Assembly (NCBI GenBank): GCA_963717985.1
Contig: CAVQYC010000003.1
Coordinates: 496,001-560,000, forward strand
From: BOG-1155 sp963717985
GTDB lineage: Bacteria > Desulfobacterota > Syntrophorhabdia > Syntrophorhabdales > WCHB1-27
Reading direction: 5' to 3'
Length of the DNA: 64,000 nucleotides
How positions within the stretch are numbered: position 1 is the stretch's first letter; the number at the start of each line of letters is the position of its first letter. Below are positions 42,919-50,392 of this stretch, piece by piece. The notes below the pieces were generated by a model. It searched no databases, had not been told where the DNA came from, and saw nothing but the letters and a program-made list of their open reading frames with translations. The position numbers were made by a program, and so were the translations under genes.

Positions 42919-45332
42919 GTTCCGGTTTCCTTGAAAACAGGCTCCAGGTCCTCCGTGGACGGCATGTCCGCCCTGATCGTGAGGAGGACCGCGAAGATGA
43001 GCCGCCTCAGCTCTTCGATCGATGCTGTTTCATTCATGACGGATTCCCGGATGTCATGGACGTAGCGGAAAAACTCGCCTGAGGGGATCAGCCCGTAGAG
43101 AAGCCTTCCGATGGTATTGTGATGAGACGACGATGGCGAGGCAAGGGTGCGGAGATTGTCTTCCACTACGTCGAGCCCTTCCGCGACGTGCTGCGAGCGG
43201 AGAGATGTCCGGTAAAACTCTTCTGCGGCGCTGTTGAACTCATCGGCGCTCACTTTCAGAGGCGAGCGGACGCCAAGGTGTTCAAGTATGCTCCCCGTGA
43301 GCCTCTCCGCTGCCGTGTGGCTTCCAGGTTCTTCGAGTCGTTTTTCAAGATCCGCGATCGCGTCTTCCATCCCGAAAGCCTCAACGAGGTCGGCGGCTTC
43401 ATCCTTAAGCAGACGAACCAGGCACTTGCAATATGCGACATTATGCACGCGGAGGTATCCAGGGTATCTTCTGCTGCTGCGCACGTCGGCCGTCCTCTCT
43501 ACGATGGCCTTCAGAAACCGGTTCTCTGTATCGTGGCGGATAAAAAACGTGGGTATGCCGATTGCTGTTGCGAAGAATATCTGCCTGCGCTCGCTCTCGA
43601 TGAATGGGCTGTCAGGGATATGGTCATGGGTCACATCTCCGTCGAGTACGTATCTGAAGGCAAGGGCGGTGATGAGGTTCTGGAGGTCCACCGCGGGGGT
43701 CATATCGCTCATGATGCTTGGGAACAGGCTGTAATGTCTACCTTCAAAACCGCAAAAACCGACATTGTCGAACTCCCTCAGTTTGAAGGGGAGATAAAGG
43801 GACATGCGGTCGTCGAATACGCCGAGGTCAGCGAGATCTCTCTTGAGGGCTTCGCTATTGCCGGGAACCCCATCGAGGCCGGGGCTCCTTTCCGTGCTTA
43901 AGAGACAGACGAGGTAGTCGATCAGCCTGAAATCTGGTATAAAATCGCCTTTCAGATGAAGGAGCCTGCTTATTGCGGCGTCCAGGAGAGGGGGACCGAA
44001 AGGGGTGATGGGTTGCCGGCAGATGCTGATATCCGCCTTGGCTTTCCAACGTCGCCACAGCATTCGAAGGTGGGTATAATCGAGTTCGTGGGGGAGAAAC
44101 CCGAGCACCCTTTCAGGGTGGAAGTCCGCAAAATCGAGGCGATAGGGAGCCGCGCTGTAGGTCTTCACGAAGAGAGGGAGGAAGTGTTCGGCCACCTTTA
44201 TGACGAGATCGCCCACATGCTTCTCCCGGCCTAGGTCGAATCCCGATGAGCCGCATCCGCGCAGGCGGGTGAGCGTCGTGCTGCCTAAGCTCACATGGGT
44301 CCCATTGTTGGCCAGACTTATGTTTGAGGTAGTGGGAAGCACAACCAGGTTGCTCGTGATGATCCCGGCATCGCGGAGCTTTGCAACCGCATTCAGTTGA
44401 CTCCGGCTCAGCACCTCATGGCACAGGCGCATATAATCCTGCTTTGCCTCGCCCCTGTCCCATCCCGACAGACAAGGACTCATGAAAAGCTCGCGGTAGA
44501 AGAAATCGGATATGCAATTGTTCAGTTTCTTCTGCCGGACGGGGGGATGGGGCGAGAAATAGAGTATGGCCTTCTGACCGTTTTTGCCCAACTCGAATTT
44601 CCCGTTCGCGTACATGACGAGGAGTTGTGTCAGGAGGAAGCGCTTAGCCGTCTCACTGGCAAGACCCCTTCCCGGCCCCTTTCCCTGCGAGCCTGTTGCG
44701 ATGTGAAAAGAATGGGTTTCAGGCGACGTATTGTCACTCAGGAAATGATCGAGGAGTCGGGTGCCTGTCCGGTGCACAAGGGGGTGAACGTTATTACTGC
44801 CCAGTATGTCGGCGAGGGACAGCTTGACAAGATAGCTGATGGGTACGCGCAGGAAATCAGAGCCATCCAGCCGAAAGGTGAACTTGTCGGCATCCGATCG
44901 CGGCTCTCCCGCCGCGCTCGCTTTATCAGCCAGCAGGTCATGACGCAGGGTGGTGAGGGCGGATGCGTTGAGGGCCGCTTTTGGGAACCTTACCCAACTG
45001 TTCTCCCATATATTGCGGTTGCTGTCGTTCAGGAACCTGTTCAATTCCGCGCCTATCTTTCGCGGGGTATCGCCCGCGGCCGCCCGGCGCATGACGTCGG
45101 CCAGATAGTTCGACTGTTCTATGCTGAGGGCAAGATCCACATCAGCTTTGCTGCCTCCCACTGCGGCCTGCAACTCGGTTTCCGAGCCCGCGGTCGTATC
45201 ATCGGGCGAAAAAACAAAAGGACTATGATCCTGATCCCCGGATGAGAGAAGGGCCCGGAGGCTTTTCGTCCCGGCCGAGGAGTCCGGCTCTTTCTTCGTC
45301 GACATTAAACGTACCGTGGTCCGTCGCGTCAT
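42915..45332 (-). CDS. Large uncharacterised protein, 805 aa (paralogue of the 823-aa protein)
   Basis: I do not recognise this family. It has no signal peptide or obvious membrane segment. Motifs shared with the protein at 53-55.4 kb include GSETELQA near residue 50, LSDNTSPETHSFH (about 200), SPCLSGWDRGEAKQDYM, CHEVLSRSQLN, TYSAAPYR, FLPHELDYTHLRMLWRRWK and LKGDFIPDFRLID. Conserved His, Asp, Glu and Cys suggest an enzyme. The ATG at 45332 follows AAGGAGGGAG. It is translationally coupled to psd and has a Pho-type promoter. Confidence 0.8.
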   Translation of the reverse strand: MTRRTTVRLMSTKKEPDSSAGTKSLRALLSSGDQDHSPFVFSPDDTTAGSETELQAAVGGSKADVDLALSIEQSNYLADVMRRAAAGDTPRKIGAELNRFLNDSNRNIWENSWVRFPKAALNASALTTLRHDLLADKASAAGEPRSDADKFTFRLDGSDFLRVPISYLVKLSLADILGSNNVHPLVHRTGTRLLDHFLSDNTSPETHSFHIATGSQGKGPGRGLASETAKRFLLTQLLVMYANGKFELGKNGQKAILYFSPHPPVRQKKLNNCISDFFYRELFMSPCLSGWDRGEAKQDYMRLCHEVLSRSQLNAVAKLRDAGIITSNLVVLPTTSNISLANNGTHVSLGSTTLTRLRGCGSSGFDLGREKHVGDLVIKVAEHFLPLFVKTYSAAPYRLDFADFHPERVLGFLPHELDYTHLRMLWRRWKAKADISICRQPITPFGPPLLDAAISRLLHLKGDFIPDFRLIDYLVCLLSTERSPGLDGVPGNSEALKRDLADLGVFDDRMSLYLPFKLREFDNVGFCGFEGRHYSLFPSIMSDMTPAVDLQNLITALAFRYVLDGDVTHDHIPDSPFIESERRQIFFATAIGIPTFFIRHDTENRFLKAIVERTADVRSSRRYPGYLRVHNVAYCKCLVRLLKDEAADLVEAFGMEDAIADLEKRLEEPGSHTAAERLTGSILEHLGVRSPLKVSADEFNSAAEEFYRTSLRSQHVAEGLDVVEDNLRTLASPSSSHHNTIGRLLYGLIPSGEFFRYVHDIRESVMNETASIEELRRLIFAVLLTIRADMPSTEDLEPVFKETGT

Positions 45333-45369
45333 CACTCCCTCCTTTTGCTATGTCTTTCCATTGTAGATA

Positions 45370-45425
45370 CTTTAACCACGGCAATGTTAAACATAGTTGC
45401 GGTTACGGGTTAATTATTCATGAAG
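45370..45425 (-). promoter_or_regulatory. Candidate Pho-type promoter of the 805-aa gene/psd operon
   Basis: Toward the gene: CTTCAT (45425-45420) and ATTAAC (45414-45409), 11 bp apart. TTTAAC (45391-45386) lies 23 bp further. Ten bases later is TTAAAG (45375-45370), a poor -10. Confidence 0.55.
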
Positions 45426-45490
45426 GATGGGCGTTGCCTTTTCGCCGCGTACGAGCCCTCCCGAATGTCTTTATCAAAACCACACGCAAT

Positions 45491-45523
45491 GTTCATTCAT
45501 CATTAACAAAGATTGGCTATAAT
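45491..45523 (+). promoter_or_regulatory. Candidate Pho-type promoter of ytfJ-like gene
   Basis: GTTCAT (45491) and ATTAAC (45502) are 11 bp apart. Ten bases later is a perfect TATAAT (45518-45523). Transcription would begin only a few bases before the ATG. Confidence 0.65.
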
Positions 45524-45535
45524 CGTGGCGGCTTG

Positions 45536-46078
45536 ATGAAACTACTGATCATTGCTGTGCTGCTCGTGGCGGCTGGTGCTCCTTGCTCCGCCCAATCGCC
45601 ACAGGCCCTCCTCGGGAAGCCTGCACCCTCCTTTACCGTCGAATCCGGGGACGACAGAAGGCTTACCCTGGACATGGTGAAGGGGAAAGTCACGGTCATT
45701 TTTTACGAGACAAAAGAGGCAAGCAGGAGAAACAGCGAAGCGAAGGATCGTTTGAACGATCTTTATGACCGGCAGGATAGGCAGACAAGACAATCCATCC
45801 TCCGCGTGCCTGTTTTTAATTGCTCCCGGGTATTCTGGCCGATCAGCCTTGTGTGGAAGGAGAGTCTGAGAAAACATTCGAAAAGGGTGGGCATCACACT
45901 ATACGGGGACTGGGACGGCCGGATGGGCATAGACTTTCAGATGAAAGACAACGAGAGCAATGTGGTCCTCCTAGACAGGCAAGGCACGATACGGTACGCA
46001 TCGTACGGCCGGATAACGGACCGCCAGTTCGCCGAGATCGAGGAGCTTCTTGACAGGCTGGTAAATCAGGAGAATTAA
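45536..46078 (+). CDS. Exported thioredoxin-fold protein, YtfJ-like
   Basis: This is a 180-residue protein with a signal peptide (MKLLIIAVLLVAAGAPCSAQ). The mature part begins LLGKPAPSFTVESGDD, as in redoxin/thioredoxin-like proteins. YGDWDGRMGIDFQMKDNESNVVLLDRQGTIRYASYG fits the YtfJ family. No CxxC pair is present, so disulfide exchange is unlikely. Periplasmic location is expected. A short Pho-type array and TATAAT precede it. It converges with pstS. Confidence 0.75.
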   Translation: MKLLIIAVLLVAAGAPCSAQSPQALLGKPAPSFTVESGDDRRLTLDMVKGKVTVIFYETKEASRRNSEAKDRLNDLYDRQDRQTRQSILRVPVFNCSRVFWPISLVWKESLRKHSKRVGITLYGDWDGRMGIDFQMKDNESNVVLLDRQGTIRYASYGRITDRQFAEIEELLDRLVNQEN

Positions 46079-46101
46079 AGTTTTTTTGCAAAAATAATTC
46101 T

Positions 46102-46134
46102 GGGAAGACGGCGGGGCGACCCCGCTGTCTTCCC
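46102..46134. terminator. Bidirectional terminator between ytfJ-like and pstS
   Basis: A 15-bp stem (one G-U pair) with a CGA loop lies between convergent stops. The minus-strand side is followed by an AT-rich tract with a TTTTT run. The stem is strong enough to serve both genes. Confidence 0.75.
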
Positions 46135-46146
46135 GATCGGATCTAT

Positions 46147-47190
46147 TTATTTCATTACCGCCTTGCCGGCATAGGTAACGGACTTGAGCAGTTTCTCCGC
46201 CTTTTCCTGCGCGGCCCTGGAGAGCGGCGCATATTGCAACGGCTCGGCGTACTTCTGCCCCTCGTGGGTCATCCACCAGACAAGCCGTAACAGCGTTTTT
46301 GCCTTGTCTTCCGTCCTGTCCCCGTATTTCTGCTCCTTATAGAGAATGATCCAGGTGAAGCCGCTGATGGGATAACCATCGGGGGCCGAGCTGTCGGTCA
46401 GGCTCACCTTCATATCCTCAGGAAGGCTGATATTGGCGGCTGCGCTCACGGTGGCAAGGCTCGGTTTTACAAATTTTCCCTTCTTATTCCGGAGGTCCCC
46501 GTAAGGCATCTTATTCTGCAGTGCATAGATAAGCTCCACGTAGCCGAGACTGCCCGGCGTCTGCTTCACCAGACCGGCCACACCCGGGTTTCCCTTGGCG
46601 CCAAGCCCGACCGGCCAGTTGAGGGCCGTGCCCGCGCCCACTTTCTCTTTCCAGTCATTGCTTACTTTGGCCAGATAATCGCTGAAGATATTTGTAGTCC
46701 CGCTCCCGTCCGACCGGTGCACCACCGTAATATCCATTGAAGGAACGGCAACCCCGGGATTAGCGGCGAGAATCCGCTGATCGTCCCACTTCTTTATCTT
46801 TCCGAGAAAAATGTCGGCCACGACATCGGGGGTGAACCTGATCACCGGAGTATTGGGAAGGTTGTAAGTAATGACAACTGCCCCCGCGCAGGTCGGAATT
46901 TGGAGAACGACATCCCCCGCTGCCTTTGCATCTTCAGCCGTAAGGATTGCATCGGACCCGCCGAAATCGACGGTCTTGTTGATGAGCTGGCGTATACCTC
47001 CTCCCGACCCTATGGCCTGGTAGTTAACCTTCACGTTATATTCCTTCGCATAGACATCAAACATCTTTGAATAGAGCGGGTAGGGAAAGGTTGCGCCTGC
47101 TCCTATTAACTCCCGCTCCGCAGCAAGGGCGGACGTGACGAATCCACCGGCAATTGCAAAAATCAAAACAACCCGCAGCAGCCACTTCAT
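46147..47190 (-). CDS. pstS: Phosphate ABC transporter substrate-binding protein PstS
   Basis: This 347-residue periplasmic phosphate-binding protein has a signal peptide (VVLIFAIAGGFVTSALA). Phosphate-ligand loops are readable: GAGATFPYPLYSKM, SGGGIRQLI, DFGGSDAILT and HRSDGSGTTNIF. PstC, PstA, PstB and PhoU are not in the window. It lies 83 bp downstream of the phoB-like gene on the same strand and may be co-transcribed from that Pho-type promoter. Confidence 0.92.
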   Translation of the reverse strand: MKWLLRVVLIFAIAGGFVTSALAAERELIGAGATFPYPLYSKMFDVYAKEYNVKVNYQAIGSGGGIRQLINKTVDFGGSDAILTAEDAKAAGDVVLQIPTCAGAVVITYNLPNTPVIRFTPDVVADIFLGKIKKWDDQRILAANPGVAVPSMDITVVHRSDGSGTTNIFSDYLAKVSNDWKEKVGAGTALNWPVGLGAKGNPGVAGLVKQTPGSLGYVELIYALQNKMPYGDLRNKKGKFVKPSLATVSAAANISLPEDMKVSLTDSSAPDGYPISGFTWIILYKEQKYGDRTEDKAKTLLRLVWWMTHEGQKYAEPLQYAPLSRAAQEKAEKLLKSVTYAGKAVMK

Positions 47191-47273
47191 GTGATACCTC
47201 CCGTAGTTGATCCACCTCAGTCTCTTAAGACATTTCTAATCATTTATCCTCAACCCCGCCCGCTCTTTTTTGT

Positions 47274-47969
47274 TCACATTGCAAGCTTATATCCGATCCC
47301 CCGCATATTTTTTATGAGGGTGCCGGCCTTCCCCATTTTCTCCCGGAGGTGTTTGATATGGACGTCCACCGTTCTATCGAGGACCATCTTATCGCTCCCC
47401 CACAGGTGGTTGAGTATCTTCTCTCTCGAAAAGACCCAACCGTTCTTGGAAGCAAGGAGCTGCAAGATACGGAATTCGGTGGTCGTCAGGTCTATTTTTG
47501 CCCCCTCCACGATGACCTCATATTTCTGCAGATCGATACTAAGCATATTGCCGATCTCAATTTTCTCCTTTTCATTCTCCGTCTCCTGCCTCACGGCGCG
47601 TCTCAGCACCGCCTTCACCCGTGCAACCAGCTCTCTTGGTGAAAAAGGTTTCACCATGTAATCGTCCGCGCCGAGGCCGAGGCCGAGGACCTTGTCTGTT
47701 TCGGCGGAGCGGGCGGTGATGATAATAATGGGAATCGATGCACAGTCGGGTCTCGCTCTAAGCTGTTTGCAAATCTCAAAACCGTCAACATCGGGCAGCA
47801 TAAGGTCCAGGACAAGAAGGGAGGGCTTCTCCGTCTCCAGGTATTTCATGAAGCTGTACCCATTAAGGAATCCACGCACGTTGAATCTCTCTTTCCTAAG
47901 GTGCAGGGAGATCAGATCAAGAATATCGATCTCATCCTCAACAACAACGATTTGCTTGTTTGTCAGCAT
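47274..47969 (-). CDS. phoB: PhoB/PhoP-like response regulator (OmpR family)
   Basis: This 231-residue regulator has a receiver domain with VVEDEIDILDL, the phosphoacceptor Asp in LLVLDLMLPDVDG and Lys in YMVKPFSP. The C-terminal OmpR-type winged helix follows (LTTTEFRILQLLASKNGWVFSREKILNHLW, VDVHIKHLREKMG). It sits next to pstS and its own promoter carries four 11-bp repeats, as expected of an autoregulated PhoB. It is the best candidate to bind the repeat arrays in this window. A partner kinase is not seen here. Confidence 0.85.
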   Translation of the reverse strand: MLTNKQIVVVEDEIDILDLISLHLRKERFNVRGFLNGYSFMKYLETEKPSLLVLDLMLPDVDGFEICKQLRARPDCASIPIIIITARSAETDKVLGLGLGADDYMVKPFSPRELVARVKAVLRRAVRQETENEKEKIEIGNMLSIDLQKYEVIVEGAKIDLTTTEFRILQLLASKNGWVFSREKILNHLWGSDKMVLDRTVDVHIKHLREKMGKAGTLIKNMRGIGYKLAM

Positions 47970-48083
47970 CAAAGCCTCCCGGCAACACGGACCTTTCTCT
48001 TATCGCGCGGGGCGCCTACCCCGCCTTTCGTTGGTTGTCTGTTTTTCATGTATCGGATCGTCCAGCTTAATGCTTTGTCAATC

Positions 48084-48138
48084 AGTATACCTGTAATTCG
48101 TTAAGGACCGGTGAATAGATAGTTAATAATATGTTAAG
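48084..48138 (-). promoter_or_regulatory. Candidate Pho-type promoter of phoB-like gene
   Basis: Toward the gene: CTTAAC (48138-48133), ATTAAC (48127-48122), ATTCAC (48116-48111) and CTTAAC (48105-48100), all spaced exactly 11 bp. Ten bases later is TATACT (48089-48084). This is the cleanest array in the window. Confidence 0.8.
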
Positions 48139-48200
48139 CCTTTGCGTTTTGGAGGAGCACCCTGACGCAGAGCTTCGTATTTGTTCCGTCAGCCGCACGA

Positions 48201-48255
48201 ATTAACGTTCTTTTCACGAATGATTCACACCCTCCTAACATTCATCCTCTAAGAT
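48201..48255 (+). promoter_or_regulatory. Candidate Pho-type promoter of olsF-like gene
   Basis: ATTAAC (48201), TTTCAC (48212), ATTCAC (48223) and CCTAAC (48234) are spaced exactly 11 bp. Ten bases later is TAAGAT (48250-48255). Its orientation is opposite to the phoB array, as expected for a divergent promoter. Confidence 0.8.
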
Positions 48256-48367
48256 TGGAACAGATTATGGGAAAACTCTTCCATCTCAGTCGACCCGTCT
48301 CCATACGACCTTCAGCCGGTTACCCCATCGGCCATTATTCCACCATAACCGGAGGTTTCTCTCGCAG

Positions 48368-50203
48368 ATGAACAGCCAGGACGGTCGCATTTTTACACTG
48401 GACCTCAAGTTTCCCGACCCCGGGCGCGCCCGGATTTCTTCCAGGTTGAACGGCCTTCTCGAGCGTCTTCTTCTGCTGAACCGGTTGAACGACATCTACG
48501 CAGAAATGCCCAAATGGGAAGATACGGGCGCGTTCGTGGGACGGGCGCTGGCCGCTCTCAAGATCGGTTATCACGTCGAGCCGGACGATATCACGCGGAT
48601 TCCGGCGCATGGTCCTCTGGTTGTTGTTGCAAACCATCCGTTCGGCGGCGTCGAGGGATTAATGCTGGCGGCCGTGCTTCAGGCGGTCCGGCCGGATGTC
48701 AAGATTATGGCCAACTACCTGCTGGGACGGATACCGGAAATGCGCCCTCTCATTATTCCCGTCGACCCTTTCGGCGGTAACGGCTCCGTGTGGCGAAACT
48801 TAAAGCCTCTGAAGGATGCGCTCACCTGGGTAGGAGACGGCGGGGTTCTGGCCGTGTTCCCGGCCGGACAGGTCTCGCACCTTCAACTGACGGAGAGACG
48901 GGTTGCCGATCCGGCGTGGAGCGAAATGGTTGGCCGCATTATCAGGAAGTCAGCCGCCCCCGTCCTCCCCGTGTTCTTCCACGGAAGGAACAGCGCCCTA
49001 TTTCAGATGGCCGGACTGGTCCACCCGCTCTTTCGCACCGTACTCCTGCCGCACGAGCTACTCAACAAAAGCTCAAGGGAGGTGCGCCTCGACATAGGGA
49101 ACCTCATCCCGGCAGAGAAGGTCAAGAGTTTTGAAAACGACGGTCAACTGATGGCTTACTTGCGGGCCCGTACCTACGTACTCAATTACCGCCGGCCCGT
49201 TGCAAAAAGAAGGAGGAATGTTATGCTCTCATCGGGGGAAAGAGTGAAGCAGCCGCAAAGGGTAGTCGACGGGCCGCACGCTAGTGTGATTCACGGGGAG
49301 ATCGATCTGCTCCCGGCTCAGAATGTTCTCTGGGAAACCGACCGGTACTCGGTAATGTTCGCAAGCGCGCAGCAGATACCCAACCTACTTTATGACATAG
49401 GGAGATTGAGGGAGCTTACCTTCAGGGGAGCAGGCGAGGGGACCGGCCGGTCTGTCGACCTGGACCGTTTTGACCTCTACTACACTCACCTGTTTCTCTG
49501 GAACAAGGAGAAGAGGGAGTTGGTCGGCTCCTACCGCATAGCCCCGGTTGACCGCGTCATTGAACGCTTTGGCACAAAGGGTCTCTATACGAGCACCCTC
49601 TTCACCTACAAAGAAACCTTCTTCGAGCATATGCGCGACGCCGTGGAACTCGGCCGTTCTTTCGTCCGGCCGGAGTATCAGAAATCGTATTCCCCGCTTT
49701 TGTTACTCTGGAAAGGGATCGCGCGTTTCATCGGACGCAACCCGCAGTATCGGATCCTCTTCGGGGCCGTAACCATCAGCGAAATGTACAGTCCCGCCTC
49801 CCGGCAGCTCATCGTCGCCTTCCTCAAGGGGAAGAGCTATGCACCGCATCTTGCCCGCATGGTAAAACCGAGAATGGCGATGCGCCCGGGGCACAAGCGT
49901 TCCGTTAAGCTGCGCCTGGACCCCGAGCTGATCACCGACATAGAGGAGCTGTCCGCCTTCGTGTCGGACCTGGAGATAGACCGGAAAGGCGTTCCGGTCC
50001 TCCTCAGGCAGTACATACGGATGGGGGGAAGGCTGATGGGTTTCAATGTCGATCGATCCTTCGCCAACGGCCTGGACGGGCTCGTCATGGTTGACCTGAC
50101 CAAATGCGAGCCGAAGATGCTGGAACGCCTGATGGGGAGGACCGAGGCTGCCTCATATCTGGCGTATCACAACCAGGCGGAGCGGGAGAGACGCGCGTCC
50201 TAG
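48368..50203 (+). CDS. olsF: OlsF-like bifunctional acyltransferase (ornithine lipid synthesis)
   Basis: This is a 611-residue fusion. The N-terminal half is a lysophospholipid acyltransferase-type domain (VVVANHPFGGVEGLMLAAVL with the NHP motif; AVFPAGQVSHLQ). The C-terminal half is an OlsB-like N-acyltransferase (ELVGSYRIAP, GLYTSTLF, ELGRSFVRPEYQKSYSPLLLLWKGI). This domain order is that of OlsF, which makes phosphorus-free ornithine lipid by N- and then O-acylation. Ornithine lipids commonly replace phospholipids when phosphate is scarce, which fits its Pho-type promoter. Confidence 0.82.
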   Translation: MNSQDGRIFTLDLKFPDPGRARISSRLNGLLERLLLLNRLNDIYAEMPKWEDTGAFVGRALAALKIGYHVEPDDITRIPAHGPLVVVANHPFGGVEGLMLAAVLQAVRPDVKIMANYLLGRIPEMRPLIIPVDPFGGNGSVWRNLKPLKDALTWVGDGGVLAVFPAGQVSHLQLTERRVADPAWSEMVGRIIRKSAAPVLPVFFHGRNSALFQMAGLVHPLFRTVLLPHELLNKSSREVRLDIGNLIPAEKVKSFENDGQLMAYLRARTYVLNYRRPVAKRRRNVMLSSGERVKQPQRVVDGPHASVIHGEIDLLPAQNVLWETDRYSVMFASAQQIPNLLYDIGRLRELTFRGAGEGTGRSVDLDRFDLYYTHLFLWNKEKRELVGSYRIAPVDRVIERFGTKGLYTSTLFTYKETFFEHMRDAVELGRSFVRPEYQKSYSPLLLLWKGIARFIGRNPQYRILFGAVTISEMYSPASRQLIVAFLKGKSYAPHLARMVKPRMAMRPGHKRSVKLRLDPELITDIEELSAFVSDLEIDRKGVPVLLRQYIRMGGRLMGFNVDRSFANGLDGLVMVDLTKCEPKMLERLMGRTEAASYLAYHNQAERERRAS

Positions 50204-50392
50204 CAGCAGCTCCAGCCTCGCCTCTCTTTCCAGGCTCCATCAGTTCGCATGTTTTCCTCCTCTCACCTCTCATCAATTCACATTCATGGAGAGGCTTGTC
50301 CTTAAGGGGAGTGGGGGCACCGTACGGTGGTCGGGAAGTGGAGCGCTTTGCGTGCGAAGGAACGGGTGACATGTGGTCCTGCGGGCAGACAG

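Noticed and set aside
43119..43901. 260-codon plus-strand frame inside the 805-aa gene
   Set aside because: It is antisense to a frame conserved in a paralogue, which supports the minus strand as coding.
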